A DNA stretch of 37,607 nt, taken from positions 1 through 37,607 of the IMG/VR virus record IMGVR_UViG_3300035688_000028. One strand, written 5' to 3'. Source of the DNA: a virus. Of this stretch, positions 22,214 to 29,905 are shown piece after piece. A model generated the notes under the pieces. The model did not search any database, had not been told where the DNA came from, and saw only the letters and a program-made list of their open reading frames with translations. Made by a program: the position numbers and the translations under genes. The number at the start of each line of letters is the position of its first letter. Within the stretch, counting starts at the first letter, position 1.

Positions 22214-24221
22214 TCACTCTCTCTCTTGCGGCCTTCGCCGCATCTCGCAGTCGTAATAATGTTTGCTTTCCAGTCAATCCGAGATTTGATGCGGTAATGT
22301 GTTCCCAATCACTTGTTCCACCCTCTTCGTCAATCTCGCTTATACTGACCTGTAACTTGATGTGAAAATCAACACTGGTAGAATTTCCATGCGTTTCAAA
22401 ACTGTTGACTTTTATTTCACTGACATTGCCTATCGCATAAATACCAGTTCGACTTCCAGATGCCTCAATGAATTTGTCTATATGGGTCTCGATATGATTC
22501 CGAACCTCTTCCTTGTTGTTGAATGTGCGGTTGATTACTGTCGAACCTCCTAAAGTATGATCGTCGATCTTATGGATGCTATTAGCGCCGGATTCTGTTT
22601 CAAAATCCCCACCGCCATTGCCTCCACCGCTATTTGATGATCCTCCGTTTCCACCGCCACCCCCATCAGAAGCAAATCTGCCGAGTTCGTCGTGACTTTC
22701 GTTATATTTTAGTGCCTCAATACCCAGCCTGATTCCTTCCAGCACAGATACAGCATCGGGTTGATCGTCGCCCTTCATGGCAAATGCCACTTTGATCTCA
22801 TTCGCCGTGGTTGCCTTTGCCAATTCGGACATAATATATTGTCTGTCCTCATCGTCAATATAGTTGTTTTTAAATTCACTCGCAGGGGAATTGCCCTCAT
22901 GCAACTGCCTTAGTGCAAACTTCCGCCATGCTGCCAATGCTAGAGACTTTGGCGATGGCACAGCATTTATACCGTCCTGCTGGGGCACCGGTTCTATGAC
23001 ATTTGGCTTTTGCGCTAGGTTTTCGGCCATGACCGCGGCATTTTCCTGCTTGGTCTGGAAGTATCCCCTAATCGCGGCTATCATCGTTTCTTCCAGATCA
23101 AAGCCGAATTCAGCCAGCATTGCCAGCGCCATTTCTTCGGTCTTACATTTTTCGATGGCGTCCATGAATAAAGACAAAGATTGAGCGCGGTCGGCCTCAT
23201 CCTCCTGGAATATTGACATCTCCTCTGGGTCTGCTTCAATGGTGTAACCAACGTCATCAAGGAACTGGTCGTTCAACACTTCACAAATATCGTCGGCACG
23301 GGGGATGACCGTATCGGTATAATAGCTTTGCATATTCTCAACCGCGGTTGCAAAGTTGGCCGCGTCAGTCAGCAGAGTTTCGGGAATCTCAAATGCAAAA
23401 GCTATATCCTTGACGGTAAGTTCATTCAGCCCGGGCATGTCCAGGGTATCCAAAGGTGGGTTGACATTGAATGGCTTGATCGTGCCGCGCAAGGCAATCA
23501 CATTGAAGGCATTGCGCAACATGCGAGAAGCGCGCTTAAAAAAGTCCTCAGTCCGTTTCATTTCCTCTGGGGATGGGTTGCCTTCCACGCCCAACACAGT
23601 CACCGGCATAGTGCCACCCTCGAAGAAGTAGGACGCAAATCGCCTGACATAATGGCGCAGTTGGGCAGACCCCAGCGCAACCTGCGCAGCAGCCAATCCT
23701 TTGCCTATATCATCAGCCGGGTTGAAGTCGCGGAAGAATACTACTTGATCGTCCGTCCACGGCCCATACTCCACGCTATTGACGCGCTGTTTGAAAGTGC
23801 GCGTGGTTTTAGGCAATCCGTTCTCGTCTTTCTCCTGCTTCACATCAATGGTAACGGAGACTGGATTAAGCCACTGTAAGCCGAAGCGCCTGCCCTCTAC
23901 CACATTGTCATTGATGAGGCATAGGCAGAAACCGGATAGCAGCTTGCTGGCTTCGATATGCCATAGCAGGCCTTTGAATGGTGTAGTAAATATATCATCC
24001 CATTCTATGACATCGGTACTTTTGCCTTTATGCAAATGAAACGGGATTGCGGTCAATGACTTGCAGCGGATGTTGACCGCTCTAAATACCAGTGGCACCT
24101 TTGAGTATGCCCCAGAAGTATCGATCAGCCTATCTGCATCGCTAAACTCGCCCGAGTTGAATACCTCAGCCCATGCCGGGATATTAGCGATGGTTTTTAC
24201 TGCGCTTCGTCTATTGTTCAT
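22206..24221 (-). CDS. Portal protein with a C-terminal extra domain, 671 aa
   Basis: Residues 1-420 are a phage portal of HK97/SPP1 type (AYSKVPLVFRAVNIRCKSLTAIPFHL, GLQWLNPVSVTID, DQVVFFRDFNPADD, LTVKDIAFAFEIPETLLTDAANFATAVENMQSYYTDTVIPRADDICEVLN). A helical part follows to about residue 520. Then comes YNESHDELGRFAS, a linker motif often seen where phage head proteins carry an added module, and a run of Gly/Asn/Ser. The last about 130 residues form a separate domain (INRTFNNKEEVRNHIETHIDKFIEAS ... FHIKLQVSISEIDEEGGTSDWEHI) that I do not recognise. Typical portals are 380-500 aa, so the extension is real and unusual. Confidence 0.87.
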   Translation of the reverse strand: MNNRRSAVKTIANIPAWAEVFNSGEFSDADRLIDTSGAYSKVPLVFRAVNIRCKSLTAIPFHLHKGKSTDVIEWDDIFTTPFKGLLWHIEASKLLSGFCLCLINDNVVEGRRFGLQWLNPVSVTIDVKQEKDENGLPKTTRTFKQRVNSVEYGPWTDDQVVFFRDFNPADDIGKGLAAAQVALGSAQLRHYVRRFASYFFEGGTMPVTVLGVEGNPSPEEMKRTEDFFKRASRMLRNAFNVIALRGTIKPFNVNPPLDTLDMPGLNELTVKDIAFAFEIPETLLTDAANFATAVENMQSYYTDTVIPRADDICEVLNDQFLDDVGYTIEADPEEMSIFQEDEADRAQSLSLFMDAIEKCKTEEMALAMLAEFGFDLEETMIAAIRGYFQTKQENAAVMAENLAQKPNVIEPVPQQDGINAVPSPKSLALAAWRKFALRQLHEGNSPASEFKNNYIDDEDRQYIMSELAKATTANEIKVAFAMKGDDQPDAVSVLEGIRLGIEALKYNESHDELGRFASDGGGGGNGGSSNSGGGNGGGDFETESGANSIHKIDDHTLGGSTVINRTFNNKEEVRNHIETHIDKFIEASGSRTGIYAIGNVSEIKVNSFETHGNSTSVDFHIKLQVSISEIDEEGGTSDWEHITASNLGLTGKQTLLRLRDAAKAARERVNA

Positions 24222-24224
24222 GTG

Positions 24225-25475
24225 TCATGCTCCAAATAAGATGAATGAACCCATATCCATATCGTCCTCGAACGCGTAGCGCAGCGCGTCTATCAAATGA
24301 TTGTTCTTATCGACTGGTATCTTCAGTGCATTTCCGCCCGCATCCTCTTTCCATTTATATTGCTGAAACTCATTGCGGGTGTTGATGCAGGAGGTATCTA
24401 TGATGATGGTTTGCTGTTTCAACCAGTCTATCCCAAAGTTCACACTGTCCTTGCCCTTCTTGACTGGATAAGCATCAACTCCAAAATTCTGCAACTCTGC
24501 GATGGATTTGGGTTCGGCACTGTCGCAGGCAACCCGATCCTTGCCTATCTTGTCCTTCGCCTGTTCTGCCAGCACGTCATTGGTCAACCCGGTTTCATAT
24601 AACTCATCATAGATATAAATCGTTTTTCTCATCCGATCATAATGACTCGTTGATAGAGCTGCTGGGTCTGAAGAAAAACCGAAATCCAGGCCATTGCGAC
24701 GGTTTGTGAAATTGTCTCGCTGAGAAGACAAATCCTCGACTCGCCAATTGGTAAAGACGACATTGCCCAATACCCCCCATTGACCTTCGGTATAAACTGC
24801 GTAATAGTATTTGTCTGTTTCATTCTCCAAGTCCTTAATATCGTTCGGCGTCAGGAAGCGGTTATCTTTATAAATCGTCTTTAGAATCGATAACTCATCA
24901 GTCTTGTATTCCGTTTGTTTGTCTGCCCATCCTATCTTGCTGAAATACTCCTCGTATACCCAATGGCTCTGCAATATTGGGTTGAAGCTCATGCTCAAGC
25001 GTTTTGGCGTATTGTCATCGCCGCCACGTTGCCGCTTGTAGAGCTGCTTGATCGAGTTCTTCTCAACCTCGGTCGATTCTTCAACCCAAATGTCAGTGAT
25101 GGCTCCCCTGGCGGGCGCCAGGCTTTTCATCTTCTCCACGTCATCCAGTCCGGCGAATATGATCTGATAGCCATTCGAGCAAGTTATCAGCATGTCGCTT
25201 TTGTTTATAGCGAACAACCCGCCTACATTCCAAGTCGATATTACACGGCATATCTCAGTAAAGACCGAGCCCCGTATGGTGCGCGCTACTTGACGCACAA
25301 CAAGATAGTTGCGCCCGCCGGACATCAGGTCATAGACGCAACGTTGCGCCAGGAATACAGACTTGCCAGAAGCACTCCCGCCATAATAGATTTGGGTGCG
25401 TGAGTAGTTTGTAAGGTGCGGGATAAAGACCTGATTGAATATCTTTTGGTCTATATCAACGGCATAATCAATCAT
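24225..25475 (-). CDS. terL: Terminase large subunit, 416 aa
   Basis: This is the ATP-driven packaging motor with nuclease. Walker A GGSASGKS lies at residues 32-39, the Walker B region ITDIWVEES at about 126-134, and the coupling region RLSMSFNPILQSHWVY at 159-174. The RNase H-like nuclease domain has DFGFSSD at 264-270, an acidic DSAEP further on, and C-terminal NHLIDALRYAFED. The family looks like PBSX/Terminase_3. Its start overlaps the TerS-like stop by 8 bases, and it is followed by the portal gene. Confidence 0.92.
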   Translation of the reverse strand: MIDYAVDIDQKIFNQVFIPHLTNYSRTQIYYGGSASGKSVFLAQRCVYDLMSGGRNYLVVRQVARTIRGSVFTEICRVISTWNVGGLFAINKSDMLITCSNGYQIIFAGLDDVEKMKSLAPARGAITDIWVEESTEVEKNSIKQLYKRQRGGDDNTPKRLSMSFNPILQSHWVYEEYFSKIGWADKQTEYKTDELSILKTIYKDNRFLTPNDIKDLENETDKYYYAVYTEGQWGVLGNVVFTNWRVEDLSSQRDNFTNRRNGLDFGFSSDPAALSTSHYDRMRKTIYIYDELYETGLTNDVLAEQAKDKIGKDRVACDSAEPKSIAELQNFGVDAYPVKKGKDSVNFGIDWLKQQTIIIDTSCINTRNEFQQYKWKEDAGGNALKIPVDKNNHLIDALRYAFEDDMDMGSFILFGA

Positions 25476-25755
25476 CGCCTTGTAATGTTACCTTGATTTT
25501 GATTGCGCCACTATCTGCGCCAGTATGCTCTAACTTCTGGATGGGCAATCCCAGAGCATGGTCAAATAACAATTTGCGTGCTTTATCATCACCACCCTCA
25601 GCATCAAGGAGCAACTTTTTGACAACCACTTTCCAACGTGCAGGCGTGAGAATACTCCAGAGGATTTTAAGATATTCTTCCTCACGTTCCTTCTTAGGAC
25701 GGCCTGGACCACCACCGTTTCCTTTCGCAAAATGCCCGTTTTTCTCTCTAATCAT
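25468..25755 (-). CDS. Terminase small subunit-like protein, 95 aa
   Basis: The N-terminus GHFAKGNGGGPGRPKKEREEEYL is typical of the short proteins directly upstream of phage TerL (DUF5681-like start, with a GRP AT-hook-like segment). A helical DNA-binding body follows (LTPARWKVVVKKLLLDAEGGDDKARKLLFDHALGLPIQKLEHTG). It probably recognises the packaging site. No Shine-Dalgarno sequence precedes the ATG; that space is occupied by four phased GGTTTAT repeats (25756-25795). Confidence 0.75.
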   Translation of the reverse strand: MIREKNGHFAKGNGGGPGRPKKEREEEYLKILWSILTPARWKVVVKKLLLDAEGGDDKARKLLFDHALGLPIQKLEHTGADSGAIKIKVTLQGDD

Positions 25756-25795
25756 GGTTTATTCGGGGTTTATCTACGGTTTATCTACGGTTTAT
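25756..25795. repeat. Four GGTTTAT repeats at exact 11-bp spacing (candidate pac/cos site)
   Basis: GGTTTAT starts at 25756, 25767, 25778 and 25789. The central two repeat as GGTTTATCTAC without a mismatch. The 11-bp period puts all copies on the same face of the helix. The array touches the start codon of the TerS-like gene. Phased direct repeats next to the small terminase gene are the expected form of a terminase recognition site; autoregulation of the operon is the main alternative. Confidence 0.65.
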
Positions 25796-25845
25796 ACCGC
25801 TTTCCCTTTCATTTACAAACGCCATCCGCTTATTGGATAGGGTCA

Positions 25846-26064
25846 TTACAAATCTTTCCAGTTTTCTTCTTTATAGCCCCAGAATATAATGAATCCCAAT
25901 TTTATTTCCCATCCAAGTGAGTGTTTATAATTGGAATATTTCAATCCTTGCCATCTATTGTAAATATCTATATGAAATAAACCAATTTGATAATGTTTTG
26001 ATTTCTGTCCATAATCATCTATGATGCTCACTTTCCCTCCATTGTCATAATTGTACTCGACCAT
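25846..26064 (-). CDS. Hypothetical aromatic-rich protein, 72 aa
   Basis: The family is not recognised. The protein is rich in Tyr, Trp, Phe and Ile (HIDIYNRWQGLKYSNYKHSLGWEIKLGFIIFWGYKEENW) and could be a small beta protein or peripheral membrane protein; no clear full-length transmembrane helix is seen. Its start lies inside the preceding gene (37-base overlap) with only a weak ribosome site, so the start is uncertain. It lies between the lysis genes and the packaging genes. Confidence 0.5.
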   Translation of the reverse strand: MVEYNYDNGGKVSIIDDYGQKSKHYQIGLFHIDIYNRWQGLKYSNYKHSLGWEIKLGFIIFWGYKEENWKDL

Positions 26065-26297
26065 AATGCGCCACTCAAAACATAAATAATTGCCTCAACC
26101 TCATCCCGCCTTAACATAAATGTGGTCGGTCTATCATTATCTCTATCAAAGCGCAGATAAATCGTATCGGGTTCTAATCCCATAATCAATCCCGCGCTTA
26201 TCTCACAATTTCGATAAGGCTGTTTTGCGACACGCCAGAAATAGCCTTTGCGCCCCTTATATTTTTTGGTAAATCTTATTTTATTGCGATTGCCCAT
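26028..26297 (-). CDS. Hypothetical basic small protein, 89 aa
   Basis: It is a basic, beta-rich protein beginning MGNRNKIRFTKKYKGRKGYFWRVAKQPYRN, then MGLEPDTIYLRFDRDNDRPTTFMLRRDEVEAIIYVLSGALW. The C-terminal helix after RRDEVEAI is typical of small phage regulators, but no family is recognised. The start overlaps the previous stop by one base (TAATG), so the two are coupled. DNA or RNA binding is possible from the charge; it is not shown. Confidence 0.55.
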   Translation of the reverse strand: MGNRNKIRFTKKYKGRKGYFWRVAKQPYRNCEISAGLIMGLEPDTIYLRFDRDNDRPTTFMLRRDEVEAIIYVLSGALWSSTIMTMEGK

Positions 26298-26479
26298 TAT
26301 TCATTTTCTCTCCATCCCAGCGCCTTTTCGTCGCCACTGAAAACATCACTGTCAATGTTTTCACTGGCAATGGAAACCAAACCGTCGCATTCGCCGTCCA
26401 ATCCCATTTGTATTACCTCTAATGCCAAAATTGCCTCATCATAATCAGGCGAATTGAAATGTGTCTTCAGAAAAAGCAA
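26297..26479 (-). CDS. Hypothetical acidic protein, about 60 aa (start uncertain)
   Basis: This short, acidic, Asp/Glu-rich protein (DYDEAILALEVIQMGLDGECDGLVSIASENIDSDVFSGDE) is coupled to the next gene by TAATG. The proposed start is a TTG at 26479 with AGGG ten bases upstream; no ATG exists in frame nearby, so the true start may be elsewhere. The family is not recognised. The C-terminal GWRENE is next to the following start codon. Confidence 0.45.
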   Translation of the reverse strand: MLFLKTHFNSPDYDEAILALEVIQMGLDGECDGLVSIASENIDSDVFSGDEKALGWRENE

Positions 26480-26514
26480 TCCATCTATACCCTGTTGAAG
26501 CGCTTTTCGTTGGT

Positions 26515-26778
26515 TTATGCTGTGGTTTTCTTTACGGTAAATTCTGTTTTATTATGGCAATTCTCGCATCTCGGAACCCACGGTGCATAAACATTTTTAC
26601 ATACAGGACATTGCCAGCCTTGAGGCTGAGCAATAGGATTGGTTGATTGAAATAGTGGTTGAATATAACAAATATGATAGGTATTATTAGGCACCCAACT
26701 ACCGCATCTGGCGCAGGTCCAGCCATAGAATGCATAATGCTGGTTATTATAGGTGGGAATACCGCTCGTATCATTCAT
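26515..26778 (-). CDS. Double zinc-ribbon protein, 87 aa
   Basis: There are three CxxC knuckles: CARC at residues 22-25, CPVC at 57-60 and CENC at 71-74, with an extra Cys at about 37. The last two form a typical rubredoxin-like zinc ribbon. Between them lies an aromatic, Pro-rich segment. AAGGA precedes the start at moderate distance. Such proteins are common in phage accessory regions as nucleic-acid or protein adaptors. It directly follows the endolysin gene. Confidence 0.65.
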   Translation of the reverse strand: MNDTSGIPTYNNQHYAFYGWTCARCGSWVPNNTYHICYIQPLFQSTNPIAQPQGWQCPVCKNVYAPWVPRCENCHNKTEFTVKKTTA

Positions 26779-26785
26779 ATTACTC

Positions 26786-27613
26786 TTATCCTTTCGGGCA
26801 TTCGGCTTCTAGTATCGCAACCCGCTGCTCGAGCATCGCCACTCGTTGCTCCACAGTCGGTGCCGGAGAAGGCGGCGATTGGTCAAGCCAGGCGCCGAAC
26901 TCGGCATAAGTGCCATTAAATAAATTCAGATCAGGATCGCCATCATATTGCCAAAGCGTCCATTTGGGCCACGGCTCGAAGTCGGGCAGCGGATTAAGCC
27001 GCCAATCGGCGACGTGAATTTCACAGGCCAATAGCCAGGATGGAATAGGTTTGAGATAATGAATAGCGGCGGGGTTCATATAGAACTTAGGATTCTTGCC
27101 CGATGAGCCGTTATAGATATCGCGTAACTGCTGCATCCCTATGAGAAGATTAGCACGCGGCGGGAATTTTACATGAACCGTCACTCCAAGTAAATTCTTA
27201 TAATCCCATTCCTCGACATCGTACATTAATGACGAATTGCCTTGTTCGTCCTTGATGATATTCCAAACCGCGTTGGCTTGCGGCACCGCGGGATAACGGA
27301 AATCATAGAACGAATATGGCCACCAGGGTTTACCGGCGTTCTTTGCCGCGTCGCGGTTTACAGTATATTTCGGATCGGGATGTGTGCCGTCATAGCAACG
27401 CGGGATCACAAAATCATAGGAAGAACAGTCTATGACATCCAGTCCAGATGCATAGGGTTTCAGATCATATTTGGACAGGTCGCGCCCGTATGGACGTACG
27501 ATTGAAGCACTTTGTGCCGCCAAATTCCACGTCACCTTCAAGGCATTCGGTGAAAGTTCCTCAGAAATCACATTATCAATTATGGGCAATACCACAGTGT
27601 CACTCATTTTCAT
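26786..27613 (-). CDS. GH25 lysozyme endolysin, 275 aa
   Basis: Glycoside hydrolase family 25 features appear in order: GRDLSKYD at residues 43-50, DFVIPRCYDGTHPD near 67-80, NRDAAKNAGKPWWPYSFYDFRYP near 86-108, the acidic DVE catalytic pair at 132-134, and WPKWTLWQYDGDPDLNLFNGTYAEFGAWL near the end of the domain. GH25 enzymes cut the MurNAc-GlcNAc bond of peptidoglycan. A short C-terminal coiled coil with two heptad-like units (VEQRVAMLEQRVAILEAE) may oligomerise the enzyme. No signal peptide is seen, so export needs the holin. The start overlaps the XhlA-like stop (ATGA). Confidence 0.85.
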   Translation of the reverse strand: MKMSDTVVLPIIDNVISEELSPNALKVTWNLAAQSASIVRPYGRDLSKYDLKPYASGLDVIDCSSYDFVIPRCYDGTHPDPKYTVNRDAAKNAGKPWWPYSFYDFRYPAVPQANAVWNIIKDEQGNSSLMYDVEEWDYKNLLGVTVHVKFPPRANLLIGMQQLRDIYNGSSGKNPKFYMNPAAIHYLKPIPSWLLACEIHVADWRLNPLPDFEPWPKWTLWQYDGDPDLNLFNGTYAEFGAWLDQSPPSPAPTVEQRVAMLEQRVAILEAECPKG

Positions 27614-27936
27614 TTAATCCTTATCCCGAGCAAATTCAATGCCGCCACGAAAGCGATTCCAAGTGTGTTCGCGCCGTTCCACCAGGAACTTTGCTGTTTC
27701 GCCGCGTCTGCCGTGGTTTGCGCCCGAATAACATCAACCTGCAAGACTGTTATTTTATTGTCAGCCAGGTTCTTCCAGTTCTCAATCTCGCGGATGCGCA
27801 ATTCGCTTTCTTTATGCCATTGATGCAATTCGTCTGAAATTACATCTAACTTATCGGAAAAGTTATTAAGTGCGGCATTGACGATTGCGTTAGTGACGTT
27901 CTGGCTGTTGACTACCGGATTTTCGGATGCTGGCAT
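27610..27936 (-). CDS. XhlA-like lysis protein (coiled coil plus C-terminal membrane segment), 108 aa
   Basis: Residues about 15-80 form a long amphipathic helix (LNNFSDKLDVISDELHQWHKESELRIREIENWKNL ... VLQVDVIRAQTTADAAKQQ). The C-terminal 22 residues (WWNGANTLGIAFVAALNLLGIRI) form one membrane segment. This is the layout of hemolysin XhlA / holin-accessory proteins. It sits between holin and endolysin with tight spacing, so it likely assists membrane disruption or endolysin release. Confidence 0.7.
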   Translation of the reverse strand: MPASENPVVNSQNVTNAIVNAALNNFSDKLDVISDELHQWHKESELRIREIENWKNLADNKITVLQVDVIRAQTTADAAKQQSSWWNGANTLGIAFVAALNLLGIRIK

Positions 27937-27941
27937 AGAAC

Positions 27942-28304
27942 CTACTCAACAGGCGGTGGTGCAATTTCGCCAGCCCAGCCAAACTTGGCATCTTTTACTT
28001 TAGCCAATTGCGGCGTTATCTTATAAACGCTTTGATTTGTCACGATTGCAGATAGGAAGATAACGACAAGTTGGATTACTCCCTGCTTATCACAGGATAG
28101 ACCAGACTCCAAAACGCCGGCGCATTGTAAGCCGAAAAGGCTGGCAGACAGGATAAGCAATAGCAGCGCCATGATAAGCTTTTTGATTTCCTCTTCTTTC
28201 AAGGCGTACCAGGTATTTAGGCCAGGGATATACGAGAATAGTAGGCTTAGAACTGCACCTGCGATTGCGGCTAAAACTGCTGGGGTAAGAGTAAATGCGG
28301 GCAT
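27942..28304 (-). CDS. Holin, 120 aa
   Basis: There are three hydrophobic segments, at residues about 8-28 (LAAIAGAVLSLLFSYIPG), 42-64 (LIMALLLLILSASLFGLQCAGV) and 75-95 (GVIQLVVIFLSAIVTNQSVY), separated by charged loops. The C-terminal tail is Pro-rich. Size, charge pattern and position just before XhlA-like and endolysin genes indicate the pore-forming holin that times lysis. AAGGAG lies eight bases upstream. It heads the lysis cassette behind its own promoter (28339-28346). Confidence 0.8.
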   Translation of the reverse strand: MPAFTLTPAVLAAIAGAVLSLLFSYIPGLNTWYALKEEEIKKLIMALLLLILSASLFGLQCAGVLESGLSCDKQGVIQLVVIFLSAIVTNQSVYKITPQLAKVKDAKFGWAGEIAPPPVE

Positions 28305-28338
28305 GGTATTCTCCTTATTTGTGTTTCAATTCGAGTTT

Positions 28339-28373
28339 ATTATAACATCTACTGATAATTCTAACTATAGTTA
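28339..28373 (-). promoter_or_regulatory. Promoter of the lysis cassette with upstream palindrome
   Basis: On the minus strand TATAAT (28344-28339) is preceded by TGT, making an extended -10 box; the start of transcription is expected near 28332. About 17 bases upstream lies a perfect 12-bp palindrome, TAACTATAGTTA (28362-28373), in place of a -35 box, so an activator site is possible. The arrangement resembles the palindrome-promoter pair at 20837-20876. Confidence 0.6.
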
Positions 28374-28416
28374 ATCTGTACAACAGCAAGAATATGCTTG
28401 CCATTGTTTCTCCAGA

Positions 28417-28483
28417 GCCGGTGGCGGGAGTTGAACCCGCATTGGTCATCATTACAGGTGATGCCATCGAACCGGTCACCGGC
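28417..28483 (-). tRNA. tRNA-Thr(UGU)-like gene with reduced D arm (67 nt)
   Basis: On the minus strand GCCGGTG and CACCGGC form a perfect 7-bp acceptor stem. The T arm is perfect (GCGGG-TTCAACT-CCCGC). The anticodon stem is CATCA/TGATG with loop CCTGTAA, giving anticodon UGU (Thr). Odd features are 13 bases instead of about 18 between acceptor and anticodon stems, leaving a D stem of only two pairs, and C instead of U at position 33. No CCA is encoded. It may be a decayed tRNA, an unusual phage tRNA, or a tRNA-like processing site. Confidence 0.6.
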
Positions 28484-28489
28484 AATAAA

Positions 28490-28780
28490 CTATAAGTCTA
28501 GGCGATTCAGAAGATTCGTCAGACGGCCGATAGCAGATCGAACAAATTGGTCAATCTCCGTTAAAGAGATTCTCACAGGTGATCCATTAAGAATCGCTTT
28601 TGGTTGGCATGCATCTTCGGCTGATTGAGATCTGAGAACTGGCAAAAGCGCCGATTCTAGGGCAGTGATTTCTTCGTGAAGGGTTTTGACATTATTCTCC
28701 AAATCTTTTGCCTCAGAAACCACGGTCACAGCCTTTGCGCACTCAATATCTTTTGTGCTTGATAAATTTGTAATTGACAT
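28490..28780 (-). CDS. Hypothetical helical protein, 96 aa
   Basis: A very strong ribosome site (AAAGGAGGAG) precedes the start. The protein is almost wholly helical, with a coiled coil in the middle (EAKDLENNVKTLHEEITALESALLPVL) and a C-terminal helix SLTEIDQFVRSAIGRLTNLLNRLDL. No motif or membrane segment is visible and the family is not recognised. It is the last gene of the replication block before the tRNA-Thr-like gene. Confidence 0.65.
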   Translation of the reverse strand: MSITNLSSTKDIECAKAVTVVSEAKDLENNVKTLHEEITALESALLPVLRSQSAEDACQPKAILNGSPVRISLTEIDQFVRSAIGRLTNLLNRLDL

Positions 28781-28832
28781 ATTCTCCTCCTTTCCTATAA
28801 AATTCGATTTTCACCGGCATCACACCCACATT

Positions 28833-28850
28833 CGATAATGCTTATTATCG
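28833..28850. repeat. Short perfect hairpin at a gene end
   Basis: CGATAAT (28833-28839) and ATTATCG (28844-28850) form a 7-bp stem with a four-base loop, overlapping the stop region of the 28845-29051 gene. No T-run follows on the minus strand. It may protect the mRNA 3' end or bind a protein. Confidence 0.45.
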
Positions 28851-29051
28851 GAAGCGTTGTTGATAATCTCGTTCACTTTGCAATAAATAATCACGCACTT
28901 CCAAGAGTTTCTTGTTCTTTATTGCCGCCTTTTTAAATAACCGGATAAGATGAGCTAAAGCGCTCGCTAATGGACTATTATTTTCTCTTAGACTATAATA
29001 ATGGTTTATTAATAGAGCCTCTTCTTTCTCTGATAGATTATCTTCTTTCAT
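28845..29051 (-). CDS. Hypothetical charged helical protein, 68 aa
   Basis: The start at 29051 is chosen because AGGAG lies upstream and it leaves the methylase gene intact; an upstream ATG at 29108 would overlap that gene by 43 bases. The protein is helical and charged (MKEDNLSEKEEALLINHYYSLRENNSPLASALAHLIRLFKKAAIKNKKLLEVRDYLL). No family is recognised. Similar short proteins sit in phage replication blocks as accessory factors; this is a guess from position. Confidence 0.55.
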   Translation of the reverse strand: MKEDNLSEKEEALLINHYYSLRENNSPLASALAHLIRLFKKAAIKNKKLLEVRDYLLQSERDYQQRFR

Positions 29052-29065
29052 ATAAATACTATCTC

Positions 29066-29542
29066 CTAAATCTTTTGAAATACCGTACAAATTCTTGGAT
29101 GATGCCAAATACGAGTGAGGATAACTATACGTTTATCATATTCAGTACCAATAGGTCGTGCTGTAATAAACCAATGATATGTCCCTATAAATCCTCCTGG
29201 TTTACATACCCTAACCGCTTCGGCAGTATATTTGTAATAATGCAAAGCACCTGTGTTATATAATTTCCCTGATAAATTCACTGAATAAGGTGGATCAAGT
29301 AAAACAAAGTCGTAGGTATTATCTGCAATCGGCAAATAATGGGCATCACCAACAAATAAGGGTTTTACTTCTGGATTAATATCCATCAAATCGCCATGCT
29401 CAGACATGCCTCCGAATGGCTGTAATATTCTTTTGGATGGATAAAGTTCAAACAATTTTTTCTCGAACCATTGTGGAAATCCGCCCACGTATTTATTAAT
29501 TCTACGGGAACGAGGCAATACCCAAACGATATTCTCAATCAA
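29066..29542 (-). CDS. DNA methyltransferase-like protein (DPPY motif), 158 aa
   Basis: DPPY at residues 83-86 (DFVLLDPPYS) is motif IV of N6-adenine/N4-cytosine DNA methylases. ILQPFGGMSEHG near 39-50 and GDAHYLPIADNTYD near 65-78 fit SAM-binding motifs. At 158 residues it lacks a separate target-recognition domain, so the target is unknown and it may be a minimal phage orphan methylase. The start is TTG at 29542 with AAAGGAG nine bases upstream. No restriction enzyme is adjacent, so host-restriction evasion is the likely use. Confidence 0.75.
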   Translation of the reverse strand: MIENIVWVLPRSRRINKYVGGFPQWFEKKLFELYPSKRILQPFGGMSEHGDLMDINPEVKPLFVGDAHYLPIADNTYDFVLLDPPYSVNLSGKLYNTGALHYYKYTAEAVRVCKPGGFIGTYHWFITARPIGTEYDKRIVILTRIWHHPRICTVFQKI

Positions 29543-29578
29543 TTTATTTTTCTCCTTTACTTCTGATAATACCCATTA

Positions 29579-29905
29579 TCATATCCACGCCTTCACCAGG
29601 TCGCCATGCTCGCGCGTGACCCGAATATCCTCAGCCCGCTTCGGCTGGCACGGCAGGCGCTTGCCAAGATAAACGGCAGTATTACAATAGTCCAACTTAT
29701 CACATGAATGACACCTGGCATAATAACTATCGCGATTAACAATATGATGCTTACAGTTATAGGCCTTACAGGCATGGCACAACCGGCTGTAATAAGGCTT
29801 ACCATTTGTTCTCTTGCCATTCGTGAAACTCTGGAGTGGCTTCTCAACGCCGCATTGCGCACATATACGGGTAATATTTCTTGTCAACGGAATCGTTTTA
29901 TTCAT
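29579..29905 (-). CDS. Cysteine-rich zinc-binding protein, 108 aa
   Basis: Its residues pair as CAQC at about 15-18, CHAC at 43-46, a single C and two H in NCKHHIV, and CHSC at 65-68, plus a CN pair further on. This looks like two or three zinc ribbons or treble clefs. The start at 29905 overlaps the HNH stop (ATGAATAA). Proteins of this type often accompany HNH nucleases in phage replication regions. No catalytic residues are evident, so it is probably a nucleic-acid-binding adaptor. Confidence 0.6.
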   Translation of the reverse strand: MNKTIPLTRNITRICAQCGVEKPLQSFTNGKRTNGKPYYSRLCHACKAYNCKHHIVNRDSYYARCHSCDKLDYCNTAVYLGKRLPCQPKRAEDIRVTREHGDLVKAWI

